Shown piece by piece: positions 16,936 through 27,175 of a stretch of 64,000 bases of DNA. This DNA comes from Photorhabdus khanii NC19 (GTDB lineage: Bacteria; Pseudomonadota; Gammaproteobacteria; Enterobacterales; Enterobacteriaceae): positions 227,859 to 291,858 of the forward strand of contig NZ_AYSJ01000013.1 in NCBI RefSeq assembly GCF_000517265.1, in the 5' to 3' direction. Every line of letters starts with the position of its first letter. Positions within the stretch are counted from its first letter, which is position 1. A program made the position numbers and the translations under genes. The notes under the pieces were generated by a model. The model made no database searches, was not told the origin of the DNA, and worked only from the letters and a program-made list of their open reading frames with translations.

Positions 16936-18942
16936 ATGCTGTTAGGGCAAAAAAATCGTTTTTTACAGGTTATCGGTAGCCTGTCAGATATTGTGGCGCT
17001 GAGTAAAATCGAAGGTGAAGAACATTTGTCTCAGCCTTATTCATTTTCTGTTCAGCTCTATTCCAGCGCAGACTGGGACAAGCTGGAGCCTTATATCGGT
17101 AAGCCACTGGCATTTCGTATTGGTGAAGCGCCAAATTACCGTATTGTGCATGGCATATTGACTGAATTACAGCAACAAGGTTTTACCGACGGCCAGTTTT
17201 GTTATCAGGCACGCATTGAACCGTGGCTGAAAATGCTGACGTTAACCCGTAATCTGCGCGTTTATCAGCGCATCAGTGTGCCGGATATGGTATGCGATAT
17301 TTTCCATAAACGTGGGTTTAACGACGTTGAACTGGCGTTAAAAAGCCGTTATCCGAAGCTTGAATATTGTATGCAATACAAGGAATCAGATTTTGACTTT
17401 GTGGCGCGCCAGCTGGAACAGGCGGGTATTTTCTATTTCTTCCGCCATGAAGAGGGGCGTCATGTATTGGTGTTGGCTGATCACCCTTCGACGTTTACTA
17501 ATGCGCCTTTAGCTGTATTGCCGTATCAATCGAAGATCGGCGATCAGCAAGGATATGGGCTACGTGCCTGGCATATTCATCGCATGATTATCCCAGGTTC
17601 AGCGGAAATGAATGGTTATAACGTTAAAAACGCCACGGCAGTAAGCGCAAGTGCCAAAGCGAACAGCGGCTATTCCGTCAATCCGAAGCTTTCTATCTAT
17701 GACGACCGACGTCAGGAGGAGCGTAATCAACTGGAGGCACAGGCAGCGCTGTGCATGGAACAGTGGGAATCACAGTCACATTACGCGCGCGCCGTTAACA
17801 GTTATCCCGGTTTACAGGTTGGACATCAGTTTACGCTGAAAGGACACGGCAGTGCCGATGGTCGGTATGCGGTGGGCCACCAGCAATTAAAAGCGGAAAG
17901 TAACCTGGAAGAAGGCGGATTACTGTTTTCGTCGCAAGTCGCTTTATTTTCGGCGAATAAAGTCTTCCGCCCGCGCCCTTCTGTTATTCGGCCCTATATT
18001 TCCGGTGTGTTGTCTGCGCTGGTTGTCGGTCCGTCGTCAGAAGAGATCCATACCGATGCGCAAGGGCGGATTAAAATCCAGTTTCACTGGGATAAAGAAC
18101 ACAAAAAAGATGATGACAGTTCCTGCTGGGTACGAGTGAGCCAATTCTGGAATGGCGCAAAATTTGGGGCGCAATTTGTGCCACGTGTGGGTAGTGAAGT
18201 ATTGGTGAGTTTTGTTGACGGTGATCCAGATAGTCCGTTGGTAACCGGAACGGTTTATAACGGAGTGAAGACGCCCCCGTTTGCGCTGCCAGGGCAGAAA
18301 ACACAAAGCGGCATTGCCACGCGCAGTAGCGCAAAAGGTACGGTGCAGCAAGGGCATCAGCTTTGTTTCGAAGATAAAAAAGGTGAAGAATTTGTTTTGC
18401 TTCATTCACAAAAAGATATGCGTCTGAAAGTAAAGAATGATTTTTCAGCGCAGATCGATCGCAACGCGCAATGGGAAATCGAAGAAAAACGTGATACCCA
18501 AATTAAAAAGGGCAATGACACGTTAATTCTGAGTGAAGGCAGCGCGTTAACCGAGGTGAAAAAAGGCGATAAAAAACAAACGCTGGATCGCGGCAATTTC
18601 ACCACTACCGTTAGCGCAGGTAATTACGCGCTGGAAGTATCCAGAGGCAACGCTAAAATTAATGTTGGTCAGCAATGCACTATTACCGCAAGTCAGGGAA
18701 TTGAGCTGACAGTTGGTGCCAGCAAAATATCGATTACCCCGGCGGGGATTACCATCAAAGCGCCGACGGTCACAGTAGAAGGCTCAGGGAAACTGGCGTT
18801 GAAGAGCAGCGGTATGGCGGAACTCACCGGAACCACGGTAAAAGTCGAAGGCAGTGCGATGGCACAGTTAAAAGGCGGCATTGTTCAGGTGGATGCTACC
18901 GGCATTGCCATGGTGAAAGGGATTTTAACCAAGATTGGTTAA
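16936..18942 (+). CDS. vgrG: T6SS spike protein VgrG (TssI), non-evolved
   Basis: The 668-residue protein has the gp27-like N-terminal domain, then a gp5-type OB fold (IQFHWDKEHKKDDDSSCWVRVSQFWNGAKFGAQFVPRVGSEVLVSFVDGDP written here in part) and a C-terminal beta-helix of short valine/glycine-rich repeats ending GILTKIG. There is no extra C-terminal effector domain. It caps the Hcp tube as a trimer and carries the PAAR tip encoded two genes downstream. Confidence 0.96.
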   Translation: MLLGQKNRFLQVIGSLSDIVALSKIEGEEHLSQPYSFSVQLYSSADWDKLEPYIGKPLAFRIGEAPNYRIVHGILTELQQQGFTDGQFCYQARIEPWLKMLTLTRNLRVYQRISVPDMVCDIFHKRGFNDVELALKSRYPKLEYCMQYKESDFDFVARQLEQAGIFYFFRHEEGRHVLVLADHPSTFTNAPLAVLPYQSKIGDQQGYGLRAWHIHRMIIPGSAEMNGYNVKNATAVSASAKANSGYSVNPKLSIYDDRRQEERNQLEAQAALCMEQWESQSHYARAVNSYPGLQVGHQFTLKGHGSADGRYAVGHQQLKAESNLEEGGLLFSSQVALFSANKVFRPRPSVIRPYISGVLSALVVGPSSEEIHTDAQGRIKIQFHWDKEHKKDDDSSCWVRVSQFWNGAKFGAQFVPRVGSEVLVSFVDGDPDSPLVTGTVYNGVKTPPFALPGQKTQSGIATRSSAKGTVQQGHQLCFEDKKGEEFVLLHSQKDMRLKVKNDFSAQIDRNAQWEIEEKRDTQIKKGNDTLILSEGSALTEVKKGDKKQTLDRGNFTTTVSAGNYALEVSRGNAKINVGQQCTITASQGIELTVGASKISITPAGITIKAPTVTVEGSGKLALKSSGMAELTGTTVKVEGSAMAQLKGGIVQVDATGIAMVKGILTKIG

Positions 18943-18975
18943 TGCAAGATCAACGAATAACAAGAGTTTAGAACA

Positions 18976-19560
18976 ATGGCTAAATTACGACACGGCCGGC
19001 TTTCTCCCCAGGCGGAATTGGTATTACGGCAACATGCAGTACATGAACAGAATCTATCGGCGCTTAGTCAGGAAATGTTGTGGCAAGACGCGGTGTTCTA
19101 CACCGTTTTCATGTTGCCATATGCTCAGGCTTTGGAACTGGCATTGACATTTATCTCCTGCGTTTACGAACGAGATCTGATGCAAGAGCAGCGTTCATTG
19201 CTGCAACAAGTACGGCGCTGGCGAGCTAATGGCGGTGATCCGCTGCGTCATGAATTGTTCGAACAGGCACAGATTGTGGGGTTTGATAACCCAATTTCCT
19301 GTCTGGTGCTTTCAGTTTTCTGGAGTGAAGGCAGCATGACAACGCCCGATCTGGAAGCAGTCTATCCGCAACCGTGGCAGTCACTTGCCACACTGGCAGA
19401 TACGTTGTGTCTGATCCTGCATGTATATGGCGAACAACCGGAACAGCAAGCGCTGTACATTGATCAATTTTTTCAACTGGCACACAGTCAACTGAAACAA
19501 TTGCCGCCGTCACAGGATCAGGGACGCAAAAACTATCTGTACCACGAAGCCACGTTATAA
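18976..19560 (+). CDS. T6SS-associated accessory protein (DUF6931-like)
   Basis: The 194-residue protein (MAKLRHGRLSPQAELVLRQHAV; central WQDAVFYTVFMLPYAQALELAL) lies between vgrG and PAAR. I believe it belongs to the T6SS-linked DUF6931 family, but this is from memory. It has no signal peptide or clear membrane segment and is mostly helical. Its place between spike and tip genes suggests a chaperone or adaptor for spike loading. A toxin role is less likely because no catalytic motif is visible. Confidence 0.6.
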   Translation: MAKLRHGRLSPQAELVLRQHAVHEQNLSALSQEMLWQDAVFYTVFMLPYAQALELALTFISCVYERDLMQEQRSLLQQVRRWRANGGDPLRHELFEQAQIVGFDNPISCLVLSVFWSEGSMTTPDLEAVYPQPWQSLATLADTLCLILHVYGEQPEQQALYIDQFFQLAHSQLKQLPPSQDQGRKNYLYHEATL

Positions 19561-19568
19561 GGAGAACA

Positions 19569-19871
19569 ATGATGCCAATGCCAGCAGCTCGTGTGGGTGA
19601 TATGCATATTTGTCCAATGATGTCGCCGGCGGTACCCCCCATACCCCATGTGGGCGGACCAATTATGCCGCCAGGCGTACCGACGGTACTGATTGGTGGT
19701 CTGCCAGCAGCAACAATGGGATCACTGTTGGTATGCGTCGGTCCGCCGGATACGGTGGTGATGGGCAGCCCGACAGTGTTGATTGGTGGGAGGCCGGCGG
19801 CCAGACTCGGTGATCTGTGCGCGCATGGCGGCACAATTACCACCGGTTACCCGTTGGTGATTATTGCCTGA
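19569..19871 (+). CDS. T6SS PAAR-repeat spike tip protein
   Basis: At 100 residues it has the PAAR motifs MPAARVGDMHICP and GGRPAARLGDLCAHGG, with Gly/Pro-rich loops between. PAAR proteins sharpen the VgrG spike and bind zinc through Cys and His. No C-terminal toxin extension is present. A strong AAGGAGAA ribosome-binding site precedes the start. The stop is one base from the tssA start codon. Confidence 0.93.
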   Translation: MMPMPAARVGDMHICPMMSPAVPPIPHVGGPIMPPGVPTVLIGGLPAATMGSLLVCVGPPDTVVMGSPTVLIGGRPAARLGDLCAHGGTITTGYPLVIIA

Positions 19872-19872
19872 A

Positions 19873-20982
19873 ATGGAAATCACGGTGAATTTAGCACAAA
19901 CAGATATCGCCCGTTTTTTACATCCAATTTCTGCTGATGAACCGGCAGGATGTGATATCGAATACGAGCCTATTTTTGAACAGATAAATGCGGCACGCGA
20001 AACCGATGAAGAGTTTCTCCAGGACGATACATGGGGATGTGAAACCCGTCAGGCTGATTGGATGCAGGTTTCAACGTTGTGTCAGGCAGTACTGGAAAAA
20101 CACAGTAAAGACTTGCAGATAGCGTGTTGGTTAACTCAAGCACAAGGGGAGCTGTATGGTTTGGAAGGTATCGCCGGTGGTATCACGTTACTGACCCGCT
20201 TGCTGGAAACGTTTTGGCCGGTGCTTTATCCGCCTCTGGATGATGATGGAGAAAACAGTGCGGATGCTCGTCTTGGCCGCCTGAGTTGGCTGGATAAACA
20301 GCTGGTGAAACAGTTGGACAATCTGACACTGACTGATGATGACAAATTGAGCCTGAATGTCTGGCAACGAGTGCAATATTTTGAACAACGTATCGCTGTT
20401 AATAGTGAATTACGTGCTCCTCTGATCAGTGATGGCTATTTTGGTATCGCTGAATGTGACGACAGTATTCGCACTACACCAGCCGGACAGTTTAACCGTT
20501 TACTGGAACAGGCTGAACAGGTCCGTAACGCACTGGGAGCATTGCAACAGATCATGCTTGGTTTATTGCCAACATCCGGCAACAGTATGAGCGCCAGTAC
20601 GCAACATCTGCAAAGTTTGGTGGCATTAATCGAACGTTTCCGTGAAATTGTTGCTCCGGGATCAGCTCAGAAATACAGCAATGAAGAAACCGTGCCAGGA
20701 GGAAAAGAGTCAAACGGCATTAATACGACTTTTTTGGCGGAAGGTCGGACGCATCATGAAATGCGCGCTATTGCCATTGAGCAAATGATCAACATCGCCA
20801 ATTATTTTCGACAGAATGAACCTACCAGCCCAGTGCCATATTTAATGGAGCGGGCAGCACGTTGGGCGAATATGGGAATGGCCGAATGGCTGGAGGAAAT
20901 GATGGAGGATAATACCTCCGCGCTACAAGAAATTATGCGCGTGATAAAAGGGCCGGATAAAAACAGAGGGCAAGATGAATAA
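19873..20982 (+). CDS. tssA: T6SS assembly protein TssA
   Basis: The protein of about 369 residues begins MEITVNLAQTDIARFLHPISADEPAGCDIEYEPIFE, the ImpA_N domain of TssA, which primes and coordinates tail assembly. I choose the ATG at 19873 rather than a TTG at 19864. The C-terminal part (about residues 280-369) fits the shorter TssA class with helical repeats. It overlaps tssJ by eight bases. Confidence 0.92.
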   Translation: MEITVNLAQTDIARFLHPISADEPAGCDIEYEPIFEQINAARETDEEFLQDDTWGCETRQADWMQVSTLCQAVLEKHSKDLQIACWLTQAQGELYGLEGIAGGITLLTRLLETFWPVLYPPLDDDGENSADARLGRLSWLDKQLVKQLDNLTLTDDDKLSLNVWQRVQYFEQRIAVNSELRAPLISDGYFGIAECDDSIRTTPAGQFNRLLEQAEQVRNALGALQQIMLGLLPTSGNSMSASTQHLQSLVALIERFREIVAPGSAQKYSNEETVPGGKESNGINTTFLAEGRTHHEMRAIAIEQMINIANYFRQNEPTSPVPYLMERAARWANMGMAEWLEEMMEDNTSALQEIMRVIKGPDKNRGQDE

Positions 20983-21634
20983 TATAAATTTTTATAATGT
21001 CATTAAACGCAGTTTTTTAATATTAACAGTAATTTTTCTAATCAGTGGTTGCAGTGATTCTATTTCCAATAATGAAAAACGCTTGCAGGCGATTGAACAG
21101 GCCAAACCAATTTATGCCAGTAATGCCATTCGTTTAAAAATGACTGCCGATGCGCAACTGAATGTTTTTAATAATATACCGAATAGTTGCACGATATTAA
21201 TTGCTCAGGCAGAAAAACGCGAACAACTGGATAAATTACTGGCTAATCCGGTGTTGTTACGTAATTTATTTGCCGGCACCGGTGCAACAGAACAGATATT
21301 ACAGCTTGATAATTATGTGATGATGCCGGGGCAATCTGTCTCTTTACATATTGATAGAGCAGAACAGGCACGTTATATCGCATTGATTGCCGGTTATTAC
21401 CCTGCACCAAATAGCACTCATGTACGTGTGTTATCGCTACCGTTGCGTCTTGAGCCGCGCGGTTGGTGGAATAAATCCTGGAATGCTGAATTTATTCCCA
21501 TGAATGTTGAGCTGATGTTGGGGCGTTATGCCATTACCCGCAGTGATTTCTCCGCAGGCAACGCTGGGGATGAGGTGATTTTCCCCGGACAAACAGTCGG
21601 ATCCGGCAATGACAAAAACCCATTGAGGAAATAA
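20975..21634 (+). CDS. tssJ: T6SS outer-membrane lipoprotein TssJ
   Basis: The 219-residue protein has a lipoprotein signal: hydrophobic stretch then ISGC lipobox at about residue 26. The mature part (AIRLKMTADAQLNVF..., MPGQSVSLHID, ARYIALIAGYYP) is the TssJ transthyretin-like fold. It anchors the TssLM membrane complex to the outer membrane. Confidence 0.92.
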   Translation: MNNINFYNVIKRSFLILTVIFLISGCSDSISNNEKRLQAIEQAKPIYASNAIRLKMTADAQLNVFNNIPNSCTILIAQAEKREQLDKLLANPVLLRNLFAGTGATEQILQLDNYVMMPGQSVSLHIDRAEQARYIALIAGYYPAPNSTHVRVLSLPLRLEPRGWWNKSWNAEFIPMNVELMLGRYAITRSDFSAGNAGDEVIFPGQTVGSGNDKNPLRK

Positions 21635-21638
21635 CGTC

Positions 21639-23036
21639 ATGTTTGAATATAAACCGATGTATTGGTATTCAGGATTGTATTTACAACCGCAACACTTTCA
21701 GGCGCATGAGCTGCAACATGAATACTGGCAAGGGCGTTATCAGTTACTGACTCAACCTTATGCATTTGGTGTGGTGAAGTTGGCGTTCAATCTAGCTGCG
21801 CTAAGTGATGAAGAGCTTAGTGTCCATGATGCCGCGTTTATTTTTCCCGAGGGTTGTTATGTGGATTGTGGTGTCAATGGGGTACTCAGTGCCCGATCAT
21901 TACGTGATTGCTGGCTGGTGCGCGAAAAACCGCAGCGCATTTATGTTGGCTTGCGTATGTTCAGCCACAATCAAAGTAACGTTACCGGCATCACGGATAG
22001 CGGAAGTGTCGGTAATATTACCAGCCGTTGGGTAACATGGCCGCAAGAACAGCGTATGCGGGATGCTTTTGGTGAAGGACCGGAAGCAGAAGTACAACAA
22101 CTTACCTATAACTTACGTTTTTTCCTGCACGATGAGATTGCACAAGCAACGGGTTATACCCTGTTGCCGGTGGGTCAACTGCACTGTACCGGTGACGGCA
22201 TTGAATTGGATAACCGCTATCTGCCACCATGTTTGACGCTATATGCTGCGCCACAACTGGGGCAACGCATTGAGCAACTGTGCCAGGAGCTGACTGGACG
22301 TGTCCATCAATTGGAAGAATTGAAACGTCCACAAACGCTGGAAGGGGAAGTTTATACCCAGGAAAAAAGCACATTATTGCTGACGTTGCGTACTCTGGCG
22401 CGTTATGTCGTGCAGTTACATCATTTCCAGGAGGCGCGGGATGTTCATCCCTTACAGATTTTTGGGCTATTGCGCCAACTGATCAGTGAGCTTTCCTGTT
22501 TTACTGATCGTTGCTCTTTTTTAGGGGAGTGGAACGGGCAAGAAGAAGTACTGGAAAAATATCAGCATTTGAATCTAGCCCTGACTCTCAATAGTTGTGA
22601 ACGGACAATTACCGATCTACTCAATGCATTGGTGCTGGAACCGAATACGGTCATCCCTCTGCAACAGGAAAGTCGCGGTTATTATCATGCCATGTTCAAT
22701 GTCGCGGGAGTGAGTGAACAGCAACGGGTTTATCTGGTGCTGCGTTCTGACAGCTTTACCCATAGCGAACGTGAAATTCCTGATGATCGTTTGATTAAAC
22801 TGGCCGCGGCGGAACAAATCGACGGCATTATTAATCGCGCTTTGCCTGGTGTGCGTCTGTATTACCAGGAAATTGCCCCGCATGGTTTACCTAACCGGAC
22901 AAATACGCATTATTTCCGGGTAGAAAATCGTGGTGCGCTGTGGCGGCAGGTAGAAGAGAGTGAGCGTGTGGCGGTGCACTGGGCTGATGTGCCAGACGAT
23001 TTGCAGATAGAGATCGTTATAGTGAGAGCATCATGA
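21639..23036 (+). CDS. tssK: T6SS baseplate-membrane linker TssK
   Basis: The 465-residue protein starts with MYWYSGLYLQPQHFQAHELQHEYW, diagnostic for TssK. It contains VYLVLRSD and a C-terminal YFRVE...LWRQVEES segment. TssK trimers connect the baseplate to TssL and TssM. The stop overlaps the tssL start (ATGA). Confidence 0.95.
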   Translation: MFEYKPMYWYSGLYLQPQHFQAHELQHEYWQGRYQLLTQPYAFGVVKLAFNLAALSDEELSVHDAAFIFPEGCYVDCGVNGVLSARSLRDCWLVREKPQRIYVGLRMFSHNQSNVTGITDSGSVGNITSRWVTWPQEQRMRDAFGEGPEAEVQQLTYNLRFFLHDEIAQATGYTLLPVGQLHCTGDGIELDNRYLPPCLTLYAAPQLGQRIEQLCQELTGRVHQLEELKRPQTLEGEVYTQEKSTLLLTLRTLARYVVQLHHFQEARDVHPLQIFGLLRQLISELSCFTDRCSFLGEWNGQEEVLEKYQHLNLALTLNSCERTITDLLNALVLEPNTVIPLQQESRGYYHAMFNVAGVSEQQRVYLVLRSDSFTHSEREIPDDRLIKLAAAEQIDGIINRALPGVRLYYQEIAPHGLPNRTNTHYFRVENRGALWRQVEESERVAVHWADVPDDLQIEIVIVRAS

Positions 23037-23656
23037 TGCATTTGTTAGATTGTTATATCCCGGTATTCACTTGTGTGCTGCGCATGATTCAACAACAGGT
23101 GAATCATGCCGAAGAGTTGCGGCAAACACTGTTAGCCGCACTGACGCAGGCACAAAATAAAGCGCGTCTGCATGGTTATGGATTGCAGGATATTGAAGAG
23201 GCAAACTTCGCGGTGGTGGTTTGGGCAGATGAAGCCATTTTGTGCGCAGGTCAAAAAGAATTGAATATTTGGCGACAATCATCATTGCAGGCAGAGCTTT
23301 ATGATGCCGAGCTTGGTGGAAATACGTTTTTTGATCGTCTTGCCGCGTTGGTGCCGGATAATTACCCGGTTCGGCTAGTCTATGTTTTTTGTCTGCTTTC
23401 TGGGTTTTATGGTCGTTATGGCAAACGTGATAATCTGGAATTGCATAATATTATCCAGCAGGAATTAGAGAATCTTCCTGATACTTTGCGTCGTTATATT
23501 TCTTTAGAAAATCATCGGTTAATGAATACGTGCGATAATCTTATGGAAAATAGACGATCCAATAATAAATGGCGCGTTAAATTAATATTATTAATGTTAT
23601 CTCTTGCATCAATTTATATTTTCATCAACGTCTATTTATTGAATATTGGCCGATAA
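23033..23656 (+). CDS. tssL: T6SS inner-membrane protein TssL (DotU/IcmH-like)
   Basis: The 207-residue protein has a cytoplasmic helical DotU domain (VVWADEAILC, ELGGNTFFDRL, FYGRYGKRDNLE) and a single C-terminal membrane helix (about 178-202). There is no fused OmpA-type peptidoglycan-binding domain, so this is the short form. It pairs with TssM. Confidence 0.93.
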   Translation: MMHLLDCYIPVFTCVLRMIQQQVNHAEELRQTLLAALTQAQNKARLHGYGLQDIEEANFAVVVWADEAILCAGQKELNIWRQSSLQAELYDAELGGNTFFDRLAALVPDNYPVRLVYVFCLLSGFYGRYGKRDNLELHNIIQQELENLPDTLRRYISLENHRLMNTCDNLMENRRSNNKWRVKLILLMLSLASIYIFINVYLLNIGR

Positions 23657-23671
23657 ATTCGGAAATTAAAC

Positions 23672-26600
23672 ATGAAAAAGTTATTTTATGCCATTGGCTG
23701 GTTCAGCGTGATGGCTGTCTTTCTGCTACTCAGTTTAGCTATTGCAGTGGCACTTTCATGGCCGACAATAAGTGGCCTGTTATTGTTTCTTTTCCTATTA
23801 CTGTTGTTATTACTGCTGCGTGGAGCAATGGCATTCTTACCTCAGATAACCAATAAACTGCGCGGGGTAAATAAATTCTGGCGGAAAGGAAGTAATCGCC
23901 TGGAATATTTACTGTATCAGCACTGGTGGTGGGGAGGACGTTTACAAAGCTGGCGCCGGTTTCGTTCGCTGTTACACCGTAACAGATCCATGCCGCCGTG
24001 GTTTCTGGTGGTGGGAGAGCGTGGTAATGGTAAACAGGGACTATTAGCTCACTGTAATGTGGCGCCAATGACAGGGAAGAATCTGCCGTCGCTTACAGAG
24101 AATACCTTTACTTGTCGCTGGTGGTTTTTCCGCCGTGCTATGTACATGGTGGTTTCTGGTCGTTATACCGAAGGACAATCTTTGTACCGGCAAGCATGGA
24201 TGCGTCTGATACGCTGGATCGCGCAAGTCCGTAAGCCCGCCGGTGTATTGGTTTGCCTGTCAGTGGAGCAGTTGCTAAAAAGCGACAACAGAGCGCTGTA
24301 TATTGCAGCACGCAATGTGCGGGCGCAGTTGGAGCCATTACAGATACGTCTGGAACGCCGCCTGCCGGTTTGGTTGATCCTCACACATAGTGAAACATTG
24401 CCGGGTTTTAACCACTGGTGCGCACAACTATCGGTAGAACAACGTGCTGAATTGCTGGGCAATTTTATTGAGCATCATACGGAGAGTAATGTCACCGATG
24501 TGCTGGACAAGAGTATGAGCACTATTGTCAACGCCTTGAAAGCTATGCGCCTTAAACTGCTCAATCAACAACGGCAACAACCGGAAGCTGAAGTGTTGGC
24601 GTTGCCGGAAACTGTTGCTCAACTGCAACCGGCACTGGGCTACTACCTGAGCGCATTATTTGATCATGATCATTATCTGGAACATGGTCTGTTGCGTGGC
24701 ATGTTTTTTACTGCGGAACATCAGGCGGAACCACAGCAAATTGAAGGCGTTTTCAGCCACCGTTTGTTGGGTGAATCTCTGCCCGGGCAGGTTCACCGTA
24801 ATGATGCCGTCTTACTGACAGGTTGGCGAACACTGATCAAACGCACGTTGGTTATCATATTCAGTTTGATGCTGGTGTATGGAGCAGGTAATGCATTAAC
24901 CACTACCTGGCGTGGTGTCATGCAGATTGAAAATATCCATGAGGTAAACCCGCTTGAGCGCAGTTACTTGCGTTATCGGCAGGTTGAGTATTGGTTGCAG
25001 GAAACCCTGTCACATCTGATTTTTTATCCGGTTACCCATACGATGGAACAACGTATGGCGAGGGACTATCAGCAACAAGCACCGGTTGAGGCATTCAACC
25101 CGGAGTCGGTGGTTACACACTTGCTTGCGCGCTTTCATCACGCTGAAGCACCGCAAAAACGACTGCTGGCTTTACATTGGGCGCGTTTTATCAATATTGA
25201 ACAAGCAATGGCGCATGGCGCTACGCTGGAAACTTTACAGCGTATGCCAGTTTATTCAGCTTCACTGTTAAGCGGTGAAAATGATCCTTTATCGGCAGAA
25301 CAGCGCGTGGCTCTGCGTCTGGCACAGTATCAGCAGGACAACGCACAGCAGGAATTTGAACAATGGCGGAATGTATTGCAATCCTTACTGGAGGATACCG
25401 GTAATTGGCAATGGCTTTTAGCCGATGAACAACCCGTAGGAACACGTTCGCTGACGCTGGTTGATTTCTGGCCGTTGGTCAGCGATGATGCCACCAAAAT
25501 TAATGCCCGTATTCGCGGTATTTATACCCAGGCAGGTGAGCGTGATATTCAGGCGATTCTGGATGAATTGGCACAAGCGCTTCACAAACCCGCAGTTTTT
25601 GTTCCTTTGCAGCGCTCGTTTTATCAACAGTATCAGAATCAGCGCCAGTCAGAATGGTTAGCATTCGCCCAGGTTATGCCACAAGCGGAAGAGTGGGTAC
25701 GCGGCAAGAGAAACTGGAGAGCGCTGATATTGGCAACAGGTCAATATGATAGCCCCTATATCTCCTTCTTAAAGAAGTTGGAGAGTGATTTATCTACGGT
25801 GGCGCAGGAAGATCAGCAGCCTTGGTTGCAGACGCAACAGCGTTTATGGCAACTGCATGGTTATGTGCAAAAAAGCAACGTGATGCAACGCATCTCGCTG
25901 GGGAACATCTCCTTGCGCCAGCGCATCATGTCATGGCTTGGCATTTCACCGCAGATCTCTGTGCAGCTGGATGACAACGCGCTGACACGTTATCGCGCCT
26001 ACCGGCAGGCTGTGCAGTTAAATAGCCAGCGTGAATTGCTTAGTGATATAGAAACCGGATTGTTGGTCAAAAATGCGCTGAGTAACGAGAAAGGGGAGCT
26101 GAATGATAACGGTTTACGTACCTTATTTAATCTTTTCACTCTGTGGCGTCATGAAACCGAAAATAAACAGAATGAAGTTGTCAATGAAACCTTGTGGCGA
26201 CTCTATCAGGGTGATGCACATTTGGTATTGCGTTATGCATTCTTAAGTGCTGCTAGTCAATTGCAGACACAGTGGGAAAGCAAAGTGATCTGGCCGATGG
26301 AAAAATTAAGCAGACAGGAACTGTTTGATGGCCGGGAATTAAACTCGCGGCTGTATGAGTACAGCAATGCGTTCGTGCGGGATACCGCAGAGTATGCGCT
26401 GGATATTCGTCCTGAAGGCATTCAGCGCCAGGCAATAGAAGATGTGGTCTTTCCGTTTAACGATGATTTCATTTTCTATATCAATAACCTGATCCAGCCG
26501 AACGACATGCTTTCATCGACATCTGATATTCGTCGGCGCCTGCAAGAGAAACTCAACTTGCTGGAAAGTGAGCGTGAACTGGCGACTGAACAGCAGGAAC

Positions 26601-27175
26601 CGGAACAAGATCAATCGGCGGAGGTGATGATTACTAGTCAGCCCGCAACGGCCAACCGAGGAGCTCGGGTATTGCCAGTTGGCAGTTCAGTGACGCTGAG
26701 TTGTGATGATGGCGTACAACAACTCAAAAGCATGAATTTCAATGACAGCAGGACCTTGCACTGGAGCCCGGGATCATGCAGTAAGGTACAGATTGAAGTG
26801 TATTTCCCCGACCTTACGCTAAGTAAAAGCTACGTTGGTACTGATGGTTTACTGAAATTTATCCATGCCTTTTCCAGTGGTGAATTGACGCTAGCGGCAC
26901 AGGCATTCCCGCAGCAACATGATGAATTAAGTGCGCTGGGTATCAATAACATCACCGTGCGCTATCAGATCAGCGGAGGGAAGGAAGTTTCAGCATTGTA
27001 TCGGCAATGGCAGCAACATCAGCAGCAACAAACGGCGTTGTTGGAACAACGCAGCCGACTGGACAGCCAGTTGTTAAATTTAAGTGAACCGGTAGTGGCG
27101 AAAGGAACCCTTTCTACGTTGCCGTTACAGATCACCACATATTGGAATGAATTAAGGAAACCTAAAAGTGAGTAG
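23672..27175 (+). CDS. tssM: T6SS inner-membrane protein TssM (IcmF-like)
   Basis: At 1167 residues it has two N-terminal membrane helices (about 5-25 and 30-50), a cytoplasmic domain, a third helix near 390-410, and a large periplasmic part with a C-terminal beta domain that meets TssJ. The nucleotide-binding loop reads GERGNGKQ (G115-Q122): the last position is Gln instead of Ser/Thr, so it is degenerate. Such loss is known in the family and does not by itself abolish secretion. Its end overlaps the GTG start of tssH. Confidence 0.95.
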   Translation: MKKLFYAIGWFSVMAVFLLLSLAIAVALSWPTISGLLLFLFLLLLLLLLRGAMAFLPQITNKLRGVNKFWRKGSNRLEYLLYQHWWWGGRLQSWRRFRSLLHRNRSMPPWFLVVGERGNGKQGLLAHCNVAPMTGKNLPSLTENTFTCRWWFFRRAMYMVVSGRYTEGQSLYRQAWMRLIRWIAQVRKPAGVLVCLSVEQLLKSDNRALYIAARNVRAQLEPLQIRLERRLPVWLILTHSETLPGFNHWCAQLSVEQRAELLGNFIEHHTESNVTDVLDKSMSTIVNALKAMRLKLLNQQRQQPEAEVLALPETVAQLQPALGYYLSALFDHDHYLEHGLLRGMFFTAEHQAEPQQIEGVFSHRLLGESLPGQVHRNDAVLLTGWRTLIKRTLVIIFSLMLVYGAGNALTTTWRGVMQIENIHEVNPLERSYLRYRQVEYWLQETLSHLIFYPVTHTMEQRMARDYQQQAPVEAFNPESVVTHLLARFHHAEAPQKRLLALHWARFINIEQAMAHGATLETLQRMPVYSASLLSGENDPLSAEQRVALRLAQYQQDNAQQEFEQWRNVLQSLLEDTGNWQWLLADEQPVGTRSLTLVDFWPLVSDDATKINARIRGIYTQAGERDIQAILDELAQALHKPAVFVPLQRSFYQQYQNQRQSEWLAFAQVMPQAEEWVRGKRNWRALILATGQYDSPYISFLKKLESDLSTVAQEDQQPWLQTQQRLWQLHGYVQKSNVMQRISLGNISLRQRIMSWLGISPQISVQLDDNALTRYRAYRQAVQLNSQRELLSDIETGLLVKNALSNEKGELNDNGLRTLFNLFTLWRHETENKQNEVVNETLWRLYQGDAHLVLRYAFLSAASQLQTQWESKVIWPMEKLSRQELFDGRELNSRLYEYSNAFVRDTAEYALDIRPEGIQRQAIEDVVFPFNDDFIFYINNLIQPNDMLSSTSDIRRRLQEKLNLLESERELATEQQEPEQDQSAEVMITSQPATANRGARVLPVGSSVTLSCDDGVQQLKSMNFNDSRTLHWSPGSCSKVQIEVYFPDLTLSKSYVGTDGLLKFIHAFSSGELTLAAQAFPQQHDELSALGINNITVRYQISGGKEVSALYRQWQQHQQQQTALLEQRSRLDSQLLNLSEPVVAKGTLSTLPLQITTYWNELRKPKSE

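Noticed and set aside
19226-19843. 205-codon minus-strand frame over the PAAR and accessory genes
   Set aside because: The glycine/proline-rich translation mirrors the PAAR repeats in reverse; it is a shadow.
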